Made by a program: the position numbers and the translations under genes. DNA of 46,724 bases from Bacteroidales bacterium UBA4912 (GTDB lineage Bacteria; Bacteroidota; Bacteroidia; Bacteroidales; Dysgonomonadaceae), in assembly GCA_002398875.1 (NCBI GenBank), contig DHCC01000093.1, forward strand, positions 1 to 46,724, read 5' to 3'. Below the pieces are notes generated by a model. The model was given only the letters and a program-made list of their open reading frames with translations, was not told the origin of the DNA and ran no database searches. Shown in pieces: positions 1-9,067 of the stretch (position 1 is its first letter; each line of letters starts with the position of its first letter).

Positions 1-131
1 GTGAGATTATGGGCACGTGCTATAACTCTTTGCTCAGAGACAACAACAGCTCCAACAGGTATTTCATTTTTGTCGAAAGCTTTGTGAGCTTCAAGCAGAG
101 CCTGTTTCATAAAATATTCGTCATCAAACAT
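1..131 (-). CDS. tadA: tRNA-specific adenosine deaminase TadA (5' part, runs off left edge)
   Basis: The reverse strand from the ATG at 129-131 encodes about 43 residues that match the start of tRNA adenosine-34 deaminases: a helix with MKQALLEAHKAF followed by the strand NEIPVGAVVV and an ARAHNL segment just before the catalytic HAE motif, which lies outside the window. TadA converts A34 to inosine in tRNA-Arg(ACG), allowing wobble decoding. The gene is cut by the window edge, so the zinc site cannot be checked. It lies 18 bases downstream of the small gene ending at 150 on the same strand and may be co-transcribed with it. Identity rests on the family's N-terminal pattern. Confidence 0.85.
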   Translation of the reverse strand, partial: MFDDEYFMKQALLEAHKAFDKNEIPVGAVVVSEQRVIARAHNL

Positions 132-149
132 TTTTGTTATTAGTTATAG

Positions 150-374
150 TTACCGTCTCATTTCGTTTTCATCAAACAGGGTAGGATAGTCCTTTTCCAT
201 ACTTTTTAGTACGTGAGCCAGGATTGTTTCGCGATACCACCGGGAACGGTTGGTGATTTTGTATTTTTTCAAATAGAAAAGTATAAATTCATACTCCTCA
301 TCAGCCAGCGTAAATACTACTTTTTTATTGCGTGTCCTGGTTTTACCGTTCAAACTCTGCTTTTTCGTTCCCAT
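150..374 (-). CDS. Small basic protein, probable ribbon-helix-helix fold
   Basis: This 74-residue basic protein has an N-terminal Lys/Arg-rich tail, then a strand-like segment (KKVVFTLADEEYEFI) followed by two predicted helices (FILFYLKKYKI and SRWYRETILAHVLKSMEK). That strand-helix-helix layout resembles ribbon-helix-helix DNA-binding proteins, including small accessory proteins seen in Bacteroidota. No enzyme motif is visible. It is transcribed leftward just ahead of tadA. A candidate promoter upstream on the minus strand combines a TTTG with TATTTTCA 19 bases later, roughly 375-415. The fold is inferred from pattern only; the function is unknown and it could be a conserved protein unrelated to mobilisation. 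Confidence 0.6.
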   Translation of the reverse strand: MGTKKQSLNGKTRTRNKKVVFTLADEEYEFILFYLKKYKITNRSRWYRETILAHVLKSMEKDYPTLFDENEMRR

Positions 375-455
375 TAAGTTATAATTGAAAATAAGGTCTC
401 CCTATTAGCATACAAAAAAACAAAATTTTTCCGCCAAAAGGAAGTATTTAAGCCG

Positions 456-463
456 TAAATTTG
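456..463 (+). promoter_or_regulatory. Bacteroidota -7 box TAAATTTG upstream of yraN
   Basis: TAAATTTG matches the Bacteroidota -7 consensus TAnnTTTG and lies 41 bases before the yraN start. It overlaps an inverted repeat, TTTGTA-TTTT-TACAAA, at 460-475. No clear TTTG -33 element is seen. Confidence 0.5.
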
Positions 464-504
464 TATTTTTACAAAGTATATAGGGCTTTTTGCTCTTTTT
501 ATAG

Positions 505-867
505 ATGGCAGAACATAATATATTAGGAAAGAAAGGGGAAGATAAAGCAGTGGTTTATCTGGAAACAAAAGGATACCGGATTGTTGAAAGAAATTGGACT
601 TTCCACGGCTATGAGATAGATATCATTGCAGAGGATGAGGATTTTATCGTGTTTACAGAGGTAAAGACCCGTGCAACTGATGAGTGGGGAAATCCTGAGG
701 ATGCAATAGGCAGACAAAGGATGCGTAGAATGATTAATTCAGCAAGCCACTATTTGAAAATCAATTGGATAGATAAGCCTGCACGTTTTGATATCATTTC
801 AATAATATGGAATGAGGGTAAAGCGGAACTTGAGCATTTTGAAGATGCCTTTATGGCTTTTTTATAA
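505..867 (+). CDS. yraN: YraN family (UPF0102) endonuclease-like protein
   Basis: At 120 residues this matches the full length of the UPF0102/YraN family. It opens with the typical GKKGEDKAVVYLETKGYRIV segment. The core follows with EIDIIAEDEDFIVFTEVKTR, which carries the D-x(n)-E-x-K pattern of the PD-(D/E)XK nuclease fold. The family is thought to act in DNA metabolism but its substrate is not firmly known. It begins a rightward run, with the YjbR-like gene starting 12 bases after its stop. Confidence 0.9.
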   Translation: MAEHNILGKKGEDKAVVYLETKGYRIVERNWTFHGYEIDIIAEDEDFIVFTEVKTRATDEWGNPEDAIGRQRMRRMINSASHYLKINWIDKPARFDIISIIWNEGKAELEHFEDAFMAFL

Positions 868-879
868 AATAACCTGATT

Positions 880-1242
880 ATGGATATCGAAGAACTGTAT
901 GACTATTGTATGTCCGTACCGGGTGCCGAAGCCACCACACCTTTTGATGAGGTAACGATAGTTATGAAGGTTATGGGAAAGATGTTTGCAATGATTCCCA
1001 CAGATAGTGAGAGGTTTAGTGTGACTTTGAAATGCGATCCTGAAAAGGCAATATTGCTTCGCGAATCTTATGAATGTGTGGAGAGTGCTTTCCACATGAA
1101 TAAAACTCACTGGAACACGATTTATCTTGATGGTGATATGGCGGACAGTGAACTTAAAGAGTGTATAGATAATTCAGTTGAGGAGGTGATAAAAAAACTA
1201 CCAAAAAAACTACAAAAGGAATATTATGGAACTATTAAGTGA
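880..1242 (+). CDS. MmcQ/YjbR-like (DUF419) DNA-binding-fold protein
   Basis: This 120-residue protein fits the MmcQ/YjbR family. It begins with MDIEELYDYCMSVPGAEAT, contains a core strand pair around VMGKMFAMIP, and has the conserved HMNKTHWNTIYLDG segment near residue 70-85. The family has a CyaY-like double-wing fold and is often called DNA-binding, though the biochemical role is poorly defined. The C-terminus (EEVIKKLPKKLQKEYYGTIK) is lysine-rich. Its last 17 bases overlap birA in another frame, suggesting translational coupling with the ligase. Confidence 0.88.
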   Translation: MDIEELYDYCMSVPGAEATTPFDEVTIVMKVMGKMFAMIPTDSERFSVTLKCDPEKAILLRESYECVESAFHMNKTHWNTIYLDGDMADSELKECIDNSVEEVIKKLPKKLQKEYYGTIK

Positions 1243-1978
1243 GAATCGACTCGTCGTGAGGCTCGGGGAGCTGGATTCGACTAATAACTACATGAAGAGT
1301 CTCATAAAAGATCAGCAACCTGAGGAGGGATCCGTAGTAGTGGCTGATTTTCAGACAGGGGGACGAGGGCAAATGGGTAATGGATGGAACGCCGAAAAGG
1401 GAAAAAACTTATTATTCAGTTTGCTTATTTATCCTGATAATGTGCTTGCAAATGAACAGTTTATTATCTCGCGCATAGCATCACTGGCGGTAAAAAATAC
1501 TCTGGATCAGTTTACGGATGATATACGCATAAAATGGCCCAATGATATATACTGGAAAGATAAAAAGATAGCAGGAATGCTTATTGAGAACGATATTAGG
1601 GGAAGAAATATTGTAAACTCTGTTATTGGGATAGGGATTAACATTAATCAGGAGGTTTTTCCTGATGAGTTGCCTAATCCAGTGTCGCTTAAACAAATTA
1701 CAGGTTCTGAACAGGACAGAGATTATATTTTGGATATTTTTACAAGAGAGTTTTTTCTTTTATATCGCGAATTTCAGGATGGAGATATAAGAGCAATAGA
1801 GGATGAGTACATGCTTGATTTGTACAGGATTAATGATTATTATTGGTTTGAGGATAATGATGGTCGCTTCAAGGCCAAAATAAAAGAAGTGCAGCCTTCA
1901 GGGCATCTGGTTTTAGAAACTCTTGAAGGAGGAGAAAAGAGGGTTTACGCATTTAAAGAGGTTGCTTTTGTTGATTAG
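1226..1978 (+). CDS. birA: Biotin--[acetyl-CoA-carboxylase] ligase
   Basis: The 250-residue protein has the biotin protein ligase catalytic domain. The DSTNNYMK segment is near residue 18, the biotinyl-AMP loop GGRGQMGNGW is near residue 46, and IKWPNDIYWKDKKIAGMLIE is near residue 100-120. It lacks the N-terminal helix-turn-helix of the E. coli bifunctional repressor, so it is expected to be an enzyme only (group I). It attaches biotin to the carrier lysine of biotin-dependent carboxylases or decarboxylases. A small C-terminal SH3-like domain follows (about 200-250). The start at 1226 overlaps the preceding gene. Confidence 0.95.
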   Translation: MELLSENRLVVRLGELDSTNNYMKSLIKDQQPEEGSVVVADFQTGGRGQMGNGWNAEKGKNLLFSLLIYPDNVLANEQFIISRIASLAVKNTLDQFTDDIRIKWPNDIYWKDKKIAGMLIENDIRGRNIVNSVIGIGININQEVFPDELPNPVSLKQITGSEQDRDYILDIFTREFFLLYREFQDGDIRAIEDEYMLDLYRINDYYWFEDNDGRFKAKIKEVQPSGHLVLETLEGGEKRVYAFKEVAFVD

Positions 1979-2000
1979 TTGATTAAAATTAAAACATTAT

Positions 2001-2705
2001 ATGGAATATAACAGGATTTTACTGAAGCTAAGCGGAGAGTCGCTTATGGGTGACAATCAGTTTGGTATTGATGAAGAGAGACTTAATAAGTATGCTGAAC
2101 AGATTCATGAAGTGGCTCAAATGGGCATTCAGATTGGCATTGTGATTGGTGGAGGTAATATTTTCCGTGGACTGAGCGGTACATCAAAAGGATTTGACCG
2201 CGTGAAGGGAGATCAGATGGGGATGCTGGCAACTGTTATAAATAGTCTGGCTCTTAGTTCTGCACTCAATTCAGCAGGTCAGAGAAACCGTCTGTTTACT
2301 GCAATTCGTATGGAACCTGTGGGTGAATTATACTCAAAATGGAAAGCAATTGAATCAATGGAGAAAGGTGATGTTGTAATAATTGCAGGCGGCACAGGTA
2401 ATCCGTTTTTTACAACTGACACTGCATCTGCGTTGAGAGGCATTGAAATTGAAGCTGATGCAATGTTAAAAGGAACCAGAGTGGATGGTGTATATACTGC
2501 AGATCCGGAGAAAGATCCTGATGCAACTAAATTTCAAACTATTTCTTTTGATGAGGTTTATAACAGGAACCTTAAAGTTATGGACCTGACTGCCACAACT
2601 ATGTGCAAGGAGAATAACCTTCCGATTGTTGTCTTTAATATGGATATTTATGGTAATCTGAAGAAATTGATACAGGGAGAAAACATCGGTACATTGGTTA
2701 AATAG
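2001..2705 (+). CDS. pyrH: UMP kinase
   Basis: PyrH phosphorylates UMP to UDP in pyrimidine nucleotide synthesis. The 234-residue length and amino-acid-kinase fold motifs are typical. The N-terminal LLKLSGESL is followed by IGIVIGGGNIFRG (residues about 45-60), then QMGMLATVINSLAL, then AGGTGNPFFTTDTAS, which contacts the nucleotide. It sits 22 bases after birA and just upstream of frr. This pyrH-frr adjacency is widespread in bacteria. Confidence 0.97.
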   Translation: MEYNRILLKLSGESLMGDNQFGIDEERLNKYAEQIHEVAQMGIQIGIVIGGGNIFRGLSGTSKGFDRVKGDQMGMLATVINSLALSSALNSAGQRNRLFTAIRMEPVGELYSKWKAIESMEKGDVVIIAGGTGNPFFTTDTASALRGIEIEADAMLKGTRVDGVYTADPEKDPDATKFQTISFDEVYNRNLKVMDLTATTMCKENNLPIVVFNMDIYGNLKKLIQGENIGTLVK

Positions 2706-2727
2706 TTGTTCTTAAGATTATATTCAC

Positions 2728-2735
2728 TATTTTTG
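2728..2735 (+). promoter_or_regulatory. -7 box TATTTTTG upstream of frr
   Basis: TATTTTTG in the 73-base pyrH-frr gap matches TAnnTTTG. A TTGT lies about 18 bases upstream (2706-2709). This suggests frr can be transcribed separately from pyrH. Confidence 0.45.
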
Positions 2736-2778
2736 CTTATAAAAACAGATAAAGACAAATAACAAATACAGAAGATTT

Positions 2779-3336
2779 ATGGATATATTAGCAATCAGAA
2801 AAGAGGCAGAAGAGAAAATGAAAATGACTCTTGAGTTTCTGGATGAAACTTTTTCAAGAATCAGAGCGGGACGTGCCAACACTCATATTCTTGATGGAAT
2901 TCGTGTTGATTATTATGGAAGTGTTGTTCCACTTTCAAATGTTGCAACAGTAACTACTCCTGATGCAAAAACAATAATGGTGCAGCCTTGGGAAAAATCG
3001 ATGTTGAAGGTTGTAGAAAAGGCAATTATGGATTCTGATGTAGGCATCACACCAGAGAATAACGGTGAGGTAATTCGTCTTGGTATTCCTCCTCTCACAG
3101 AAGAACGAAGGAAACAACTGGTTAAGCAAACTAAGCAGGAGGCAGAGGATGCTAAAATCAGTATTCGAAATGCTCGCAGAGAGGGTATGGACGATGTGAA
3201 GAAAGCTGTTAAGGATGGTTTACCCGAAGACATGGGTAAGGATGGAGAAGCAGAACTTCAAAAACTTCACGACAAATATATTAAGAAGATAGATGAGGCT
3301 TTTGTCGAAAAAGAGAAAGAAATCCTTACTGTTTAA
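2779..3336 (+). CDS. frr: Ribosome recycling factor
   Basis: RRF acts with EF-G to split the post-termination ribosome. The 185-residue length and motifs are canonical: FSRIRAGRANTHILDGIRVDYYG near residues 25-48, IMVQPWEKSML near 75, and the basic PPLTEERRKQLVKQ followed by a long helix and KYIKKIDE at the C-terminus. The start codon follows an A-rich leader. The TAA stop shares one base with the rsgA start, so the two genes are translationally linked. Confidence 0.97.
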   Translation: MDILAIRKEAEEKMKMTLEFLDETFSRIRAGRANTHILDGIRVDYYGSVVPLSNVATVTTPDAKTIMVQPWEKSMLKVVEKAIMDSDVGITPENNGEVIRLGIPPLTEERRKQLVKQTKQEAEDAKISIRNARREGMDDVKKAVKDGLPEDMGKDGEAELQKLHDKYIKKIDEAFVEKEKEILTV

Positions 3337-4298
3337 TGCTAAACGAGAGAGATGATGCAATCCGGAAAGGTGTTAAAGGTCTGGTAGTTAAAAATACCGG
3401 GAACACCTACTTTGTCCGGGATAATAGCGATAACGAATATATTTGTAAAGCTAAGGGAAACCTCAGACTAAAAGGTATAAGGAGCACTAGCCCTGTTGTT
3501 GTAGGAGATATTGTTTTCATGGATGTAAATCCCGATGGAACTGCTTTTATTACAGATATCGAAGATCGTAGAAACTACATTGTGCGTAAAGCATCCAATC
3601 TCTCTAAGCATTCACATATTCTTGCAGCAAATATTGATCTTGCTTTGCTGTGTTTTACTGTTCGTTATCCCGAAACAACAACAGTTTTTACAGATAGGTT
3701 TTTGGTTACTGCTGTGGCATATTCAGTCCCTGTGCATCTTATTTTTAACAAGATAGATCTTTATGATGACGAAGACAAAGAGTATCTTGACGCAATAATC
3801 AACCTATATACAAATATTGGTTATCCCTGTTTGAAAACTTCCATGGAAACAGGCGAGGGTGTTGATGAACTGAATAAGATTACTGCCGGTAAGACTGTCC
3901 TGCTGGCCGGTCATTCAGGTGTTGGCAAATCAACTATCATTAATACACTTATGAAGGAAGAGGTTCAGAAAGTTGGTAAGATATCAGAATACCATGATAA
4001 AGGAATGCACACTACAACTTATTCTGAAATGATAGAGCTCCAAAACGGGGGTTTTATTATAGATACTCCGGGGATTAAGGGATTCGGTACCATAGATATG
4101 AATGTAGAAGAGGTTTCGCACTATTTCCCTGAAATATTCAAGATGTCAAAAAAATGCAGGTTTAATAATTGCCTTCACATTAATGAACCGGATTGTGCAG
4201 TATTGAAAGCTGTTGAAGATCACTATATCAGCGAAAGCAGATACAATTCATATCTAAATATCATTGATGATATTAATGAGGGTAAATACCGCTTGTGA
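3336..4298 (+). CDS. rsgA: Ribosome small subunit-dependent GTPase A
   Basis: RsgA is a late 30S assembly GTPase. An N-terminal OB-fold (about residues 10-80) is followed by a circularly permuted GTPase. FNKID (G4) comes before the P-loop GHSGVGKST (near residue 195) and DTPGIKG (G3). The C-terminal zinc knuckle shows the Cys-x5-Cys-x-His-x5-Cys pattern in CRFNNCLHINEPDC. The called ATG overlaps the frr stop by one base. An internal start nearer GVKGLVVKNTG would fit family length equally well, so the first dozen residues are uncertain. Confidence 0.95.
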   Translation: MLNERDDAIRKGVKGLVVKNTGNTYFVRDNSDNEYICKAKGNLRLKGIRSTSPVVVGDIVFMDVNPDGTAFITDIEDRRNYIVRKASNLSKHSHILAANIDLALLCFTVRYPETTTVFTDRFLVTAVAYSVPVHLIFNKIDLYDDEDKEYLDAIINLYTNIGYPCLKTSMETGEGVDELNKITAGKTVLLAGHSGVGKSTIINTLMKEEVQKVGKISEYHDKGMHTTTYSEMIELQNGGFIIDTPGIKGFGTIDMNVEEVSHYFPEIFKMSKKCRFNNCLHINEPDCAVLKAVEDHYISESRYNSYLNIIDDINEGKYRL

Positions 4299-5725
4299 TT
4301 ATGCAGATCAACGAAACTTTACTCCTGATAATTGAGATACTTTATCTGCTTACCGTAGTGAGTATTGTGGTTGTTGTAATATCTGAAAATCGTAATCCTA
4401 TAAAGACTGTTGCATGGATTCTGGCAGTCGTTTTCCTTCCCTTCATTGGCATTATCTGGTATGCTGTTTTTGGTCAGGATACCACAAAAAAGTATGTCAT
4501 TTCAAAGAGGATGTATAGTAAGCTAAAACGCAGGCCTCTTGATGAAATGGGAACACCTGTGGAGATAAAAGTACCTGATGAGCACGATAATCTTGTTAGC
4601 CTTCTTAAAAATATGGACTATAATCCTGTACTTGGAGGGAATGATGTTGAAATATTTACAAGTGGTGAGGACAAATTCAATCAACTATTTATTGATATTG
4701 AGAATGCAAAGGAACATATACATGTAGAGTATTATGTTTTAATGGGCGATGAGCTGGGAATGAAATTTCAGGTAGCTCTTATAAAAAAAGCGAGAGAGGG
4801 AGTTGAGGTTCGTATTATTTACGACAGTTTTGGATCACGTAAACTCAAGAAAAAATACATTGAAGATTTTAGAATGTCGGGCATAGAGATTGAACCGTTT
4901 TTGAAGCTGACCTGGAATTCTATTTCATCGAGACTTAACTACCGAAATCACCGAAAGATTATTGTTATAGATGGTCAGGTTGGCTATGTCGGGGGAATGA
5001 ATATTGCTCATCGATATATAAAAGGTTTTGAATGGGGCTGTTGGCGCGATACTCATGCAAGAATTGAAGGTAAAGGAGTGCAAGGATTGCAATCGGTTTT
5101 TCTTATCGATTGGTACTTTGTATCTCAGTCGCTTATAACTTCAAGAAAGTATTTTCCTTTGCTCGATAATTATGGTGATGTGCCATTACAGATCGTAAAC
5201 AGCGGACCGCTTAATGATGAAAAGAATATATCTCATGGCATTGTTCAGGCAATTTATGATGCAAAAAAATCTATTTTTATTCAAACACCCTATTTTCTGC
5301 CTCCTGAAGCAATGATTGATGCTCTTCAGGCTGCAGCTATTAGGGGTGTTGATGTGAGAGTTATGATATCTAAACGGTCAGATGTTCAACTTGTACAGAT
5401 GGCATCCCGATCATTTATTAAAGATATGCTGAAATCAGGTGTAAAGATATATTTTTATGAAAATGGATTTTTGCATTCCAAATTAATGGTTTTTGATGAT
5501 TCACTTACATTAATAGGATCCGCAAATTTTGATACTCGTAGTTTTGAACAGAACTTCGAAGTTGAAGCTTTTATATATGGTCATAAGGTTGCAAAAGAAG
5601 CAAATGAAATATTTATAGAGGATCAAAGTTATTCTGAACAGATAATACTTAAAGAGTGGTTAAAACGACCTGTATTTGCTCGGTTTCTTGAATCAGTTTT
5701 GCGTCTTTTTGCACCACTTTTATAA
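4295..5725 (+). CDS. cls: Cardiolipin synthase
   Basis: The 476-residue membrane enzyme joins phosphatidyl groups to make cardiolipin. Two N-terminal hydrophobic helices (about residues 8-30 and 38-60, ending in IIWYAVFGQD) are followed by two phospholipase-D HKD motifs: HRKIIVID with GGMN after it (near residue 223), and HSKLMVFD with GSANFD (near residue 400). Two starts compete: a GTG at 4295 overlapping the rsgA stop, and an ATG at 4301 two codons later, which I think more likely. It ends a rightward block followed by a hairpin. Confidence 0.95.
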   Translation: MIMQINETLLLIIEILYLLTVVSIVVVVISENRNPIKTVAWILAVVFLPFIGIIWYAVFGQDTTKKYVISKRMYSKLKRRPLDEMGTPVEIKVPDEHDNLVSLLKNMDYNPVLGGNDVEIFTSGEDKFNQLFIDIENAKEHIHVEYYVLMGDELGMKFQVALIKKAREGVEVRIIYDSFGSRKLKKKYIEDFRMSGIEIEPFLKLTWNSISSRLNYRNHRKIIVIDGQVGYVGGMNIAHRYIKGFEWGCWRDTHARIEGKGVQGLQSVFLIDWYFVSQSLITSRKYFPLLDNYGDVPLQIVNSGPLNDEKNISHGIVQAIYDAKKSIFIQTPYFLPPEAMIDALQAAAIRGVDVRVMISKRSDVQLVQMASRSFIKDMLKSGVKIYFYENGFLHSKLMVFDDSLTLIGSANFDTRSFEQNFEVEAFIYGHKVAKEANEIFIEDQSYSEQIILKEWLKRPVFARFLESVLRLFAPLL

Positions 5726-5732
5726 AAAGAAA

Positions 5733-5764
5733 ATATACCGGAACAGGACTCTATTCTGGTATAT
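5733..5764 (+). terminator. Hairpin between cls and aroK, possible terminator
   Basis: A 10-bp stem pairs 5733-5742 with 5755-5764 (one G-U pair) around a 12-base loop. A T-rich stretch begins about nine bases later rather than at once, so this could be an imperfect terminator or an RNA processing site. Confidence 0.4.
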
Positions 5765-5786
5765 ATAAGATGTTTTTATTTAAGAA

Positions 5787-6326
5787 ATGGAAAGAATTTT
5801 TATTATAGGATATATGGGGTCCGGTAAAACAACCGTCGGAAAGAAACTGGCAAAATCACTCTCACTCTCATTCATTGATCTTGATGCATTTATAGAAAGC
5901 AAATACAGAAAGACAATTGCTGAAATATTCGCCGAGAAGGGAGAGGATGGTTTCAGGAAAATAGAGAGCAAGGCACTCAGCGAAGTTGCACTGATTGAAG
6001 ATGTTGTAATTTCAACAGGAGGTGGAGCACCATGCTTTTATAATAATATGGAACTGATGAATAAGACAGGTACAACTGTTTATATACAAGCAGAACCGGA
6101 AGAACTTGCTGCACGTCTGCTGGCCTCAAAAACAGAGCGTCCTCTGGTGTCGAGTAAATCAAAGGATGAGCTTATACCCTTTATAACTAAACATTTGGCT
6201 GACAGGGAGCGTTATTATAGGAATGCAAAAATCATTTATCACACTGATAAGATGATTACTAAAGAGGAAATTTATCTTACCGTAAATGGGATTGAATTGC
6301 TACTGAAAAAGGATAAAAAGGACTGA
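5787..6326 (+). CDS. aroK: Shikimate kinase
   Basis: This enzyme phosphorylates shikimate at the 3-OH in the chorismate pathway. The 179-residue protein is the usual length. It shows the P-loop GYMGSGKTT (residues 8-16), the shikimate-binding DLDAFIE (about 31-37), ISTGGGAPC (about 75-83), and the lid arginine in ERPLV near residue 117. It lies 20 bases upstream of the alanine dehydrogenase gene and is probably co-transcribed with it. Confidence 0.95.
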   Translation: MERIFIIGYMGSGKTTVGKKLAKSLSLSFIDLDAFIESKYRKTIAEIFAEKGEDGFRKIESKALSEVALIEDVVISTGGGAPCFYNNMELMNKTGTTVYIQAEPEELAARLLASKTERPLVSSKSKDELIPFITKHLADRERYYRNAKIIYHTDKMITKEEIYLTVNGIELLLKKDKKD

Positions 6327-6346
6327 ATTGAGTAACAACTAATAAA

Positions 6347-7555
6347 ATGATATATAAATCTCAAAAGAAAACTCAGTTTGTTGTAAGTGAACTTTTGATA
6401 AAGTCAGACAAGCAAAAAGTAAACACAGTAATTGGTGTGCCCAAGGAAATTCAGGATACTGAGAAACGCGTACCAATAACTCCTGAAGGTGTGTCTTTGC
6501 TTGTTTCAGCCGGTTACAGGGTTTTGTTTCAGGCTGGGGCAGGTGTATCAATAAACTATTCTGACTCTTACTATGCTGATTCAGGAGCTGAAATTGTGGA
6601 GACTGCAAAAGAGGTTTTCCAGGCTGACATTATTCTTAAAATAATGCCTCCTACGATAGAAGAGGTTGAAATTATGCGACCCAGAACAACTGTTTACTCT
6701 TTTCTTTATCTTCACAATTTATCAAGAAATTTGCTTGATAACATGATGGAGAAAAGAATAAATGCTCTTGCGTATGAGCTTATTTATGATGATACCGGTG
6801 TATCACCTTTTGTTACTTCTATTTCAGAGATTGAAGGCGCTTGTTCAATTACTCTGGCGGCTGAACTTTTGAGTAATGCGCATGGAGGAAAAGGAATTCT
6901 GCTGGGTGGCGTTCCCGGAATATCTCCAACGGAAATTGTAATAATTGGTGCGGGTGTAGCCGGAACAATGGCTGCCCGGGCTGCTATCGCTATGGGTGCC
7001 TCGGTAAAGGTTTTTGATAATGATATATTAAAACTTCGTAATATCCGTCATGAACTGGGATCTCCAGTCTTTACCTCTACTCTTCAACCAAATGTGCTAA
7101 GAAATGTATTTCGTTCAGCAGATGTAGTTATAGGAGCTTTACAATATATCAATAAAATACACTTTTACAGAGTATCACTTGACCTGATACGTGAAATGAA
7201 AGAGGGGGCTATAATAATTGACCTGCGTATGGAACAGGGAGGATGTTTCGAGACTACAATGGAAGCTTGTCTGCCTGGTCATCCTTCAGTATTTGAGCAA
7301 TACGGAGTACTCCACTTCTGTGAAATGAGTCTGAGCTCTCGTGTTGCACGAACCGCTTCCATTGCTTTGAGTAATATCTTTGTTTCTATGTTTAATGCTA
7401 TGGGCGATTCAGGTGGAACTGATCATTTTGCACGCTTTGACAGAGGATTTGCTGCCGGTTTCTATATATATTCAGGGAAGATGGTGAATTCGTATGTAGC
7501 AGGGCATTTTAACTTACCTGTTTCAGATATAGGACTTTATCTGCAAGGTTATTAA
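6347..7555 (+). CDS. ald: Alanine dehydrogenase (AlaDH/PNT family)
   Basis: The 402-residue protein has the AlaDH/transhydrogenase N-terminal domain (IGVPKEIQDTEKRVPITPEG from about residue 28) and the NAD-binding Rossmann domain with IIGAGVAGTMAARAAIAMGA near residue 200. It probably interconverts alanine with pyruvate and ammonia using NADH. The first 27 or so residues extend beyond the classical start. Bacteroidota homologues commonly carry such an extension, so I keep the ATG at 6347. A transhydrogenase-like role cannot be excluded, but no separate PntB is nearby. Confidence 0.9.
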   Translation: MIYKSQKKTQFVVSELLIKSDKQKVNTVIGVPKEIQDTEKRVPITPEGVSLLVSAGYRVLFQAGAGVSINYSDSYYADSGAEIVETAKEVFQADIILKIMPPTIEEVEIMRPRTTVYSFLYLHNLSRNLLDNMMEKRINALAYELIYDDTGVSPFVTSISEIEGACSITLAAELLSNAHGGKGILLGGVPGISPTEIVIIGAGVAGTMAARAAIAMGASVKVFDNDILKLRNIRHELGSPVFTSTLQPNVLRNVFRSADVVIGALQYINKIHFYRVSLDLIREMKEGAIIIDLRMEQGGCFETTMEACLPGHPSVFEQYGVLHFCEMSLSSRVARTASIALSNIFVSMFNAMGDSGGTDHFARFDRGFAAGFYIYSGKMVNSYVAGHFNLPVSDIGLYLQGY

Positions 7556-7575
7556 AATTAACTTACCTTGCTTTG

Positions 7576-8931
7576 TTAAGATATTCTTCTCTTAAGAATC
7601 AAGTACCAGATAAATAGAATCGAGCCTTTGAAGAGTGAAGTGATTGTAATAGCCCACCAAACACCGGTAACTCCGATGCGGGAACCAAGAAAAATTGCCA
7701 AAGGAATACGAATCGTATTAAATACAATACTTATTATTGCAGGCGGCGTGGTTCTGCCTAAACCATTAAACATACCTTGAGTAGTAAGTTCCAGCATCAT
7801 AAAGAGTTGTGAAATGCCAAGAACGAAAAGATACTGTCCACCGGCTTCATAAGCTTCTTTTTCAGGAACAAAAAGTGAAAATATCTCTTGTCCATACCCC
7901 ATAAATGCGAAACTGGCAATCGCACCTAAAATTCCCATTAGTATTAAAGTGATGCGAAAAGCACCCTTTGCACGTTCCATTTTGTTAGCAGCATAATTTT
8001 GTGCAACAAAACTTCCAAGAGCTGTGGAGAAGCCGGATGATGAATTCCAGGTTATTCCTTCAATCTGACCACCGGTTGTCTGACTCATAATTCCCAAATG
8101 TCCACCATAGAGTGATGCAATACGAGCTAGGTTCATGTTTATAAAAGCAAAGTAAACGTTCATTGCCGCTACAGGGAATCCCAGTTTCAGAATATTAATC
8201 GTAAAGCTTCTGCGAAGACGTATCAGTAACGAAAATTTCCCTAACAGTCCGTTTTTCTTTTTTAGGTGATTCAGGAAAAGTCCAACTACAGTACCTTGTG
8301 AGATTATTGTTGCAAGTGCCGCACCTCTGATACCCATTTCAGGAATAGGACCAATACCGAAAATCAGAATAGGATCTAGAATAATGTTCAATACCAGACC
8401 TACAGAATTAAAATAAAACGGAATATCACTTCTGCCGGAACCAATATATATACCAGAGAAGTTAAGGCCTATGAAGACCAATGGTAAACCGATTGAAATA
8501 ATCCTAAGGTAGCCTTCTGCCTGGTCTGCAATAGTGTTTTCTAACTGATAAAAAGAGACGTAGGGTTTTGGGAACAGGAAAAATAAAAGACCAAACGTAA
8601 CTCCCAGTATTATTGCTATTGTAGTTGTGTGTGATGCATAAACTGATGCTTTGTCTAATCTTCCTGCTCCAATAGACTGACCTATAGATATTTCAGCACT
8701 AACCTTCGAGATAAGGGCAACAGAGTTCATCATCCACATAAGCATGCCAACAGAACCTACTGCAGCAACAGCTTCACTTCCAAGACGCCCTATCCATAGG
8801 ATGTCTACCAGATTATAAGCCATTTGTATAAAACTTATGGCTAGTAGCGGTAGTGCAAGTGAGAACAACTTTCGGAAAATATTTCCCTGAGTTAAATCAC
8901 GAACGGATATGTTTGAATATTGTTCCCCCAC
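7576..8931 (-). CDS. MATE family efflux transporter
   Basis: This 451-residue, very hydrophobic protein has about 12 membrane segments in two halves, typical of multidrug and toxin extrusion transporters. The N-terminal segment includes LALPLLAISFIQMAYNLVDILWIG. A corresponding repeat begins around residue 235 (LKLGFPVAAMNVYFAFINMN). MATE proteins export cationic drugs or metabolites against a Na+ or H+ gradient; the substrate here cannot be inferred. The start is a GTG at 8929-8931. It converges with the alanine dehydrogenase gene across a 20-base gap. Confidence 0.93.
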   Translation of the reverse strand: MGEQYSNISVRDLTQGNIFRKLFSLALPLLAISFIQMAYNLVDILWIGRLGSEAVAAVGSVGMLMWMMNSVALISKVSAEISIGQSIGAGRLDKASVYASHTTTIAIILGVTFGLLFFLFPKPYVSFYQLENTIADQAEGYLRIISIGLPLVFIGLNFSGIYIGSGRSDIPFYFNSVGLVLNIILDPILIFGIGPIPEMGIRGAALATIISQGTVVGLFLNHLKKKNGLLGKFSLLIRLRRSFTINILKLGFPVAAMNVYFAFINMNLARIASLYGGHLGIMSQTTGGQIEGITWNSSSGFSTALGSFVAQNYAANKMERAKGAFRITLILMGILGAIASFAFMGYGQEIFSLFVPEKEAYEAGGQYLFVLGISQLFMMLELTTQGMFNGLGRTTPPAIISIVFNTIRIPLAIFLGSRIGVTGVWWAITITSLFKGSILFIWYLILKRRIS

Positions 8932-9009
8932 TGTTATAGCGAATATTTATAATGTACTTAAATACTTATTGCAAAACGTTTTATGATGAAATAAATTCAA
9001 AGTAATGCT

Positions 9010-9039
9010 AAAAAAAAGAAGTAACCGGAAAGTTACTTC
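9010..9039 (-). terminator. Intrinsic terminator after ribH
   Basis: A perfect 8-bp stem (9018-9025 with 9032-9039) around a 6-base loop is followed, reading leftward, by eight U residues (A8 at 9010-9017 on the plus strand). It sits 29 bases beyond the ribH stop. The opposite flank is also T-rich, so it could work in both directions. Confidence 0.85.
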
Positions 9040-9067
9040 AATTTTTTATTTTTCATAAAGAACTAAA

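Noticed and set aside
2913..3233. 106-residue minus-strand ORF inside frr
   Set aside because: It mirrors the conserved frr gene in antisense and carries no domain of its own.
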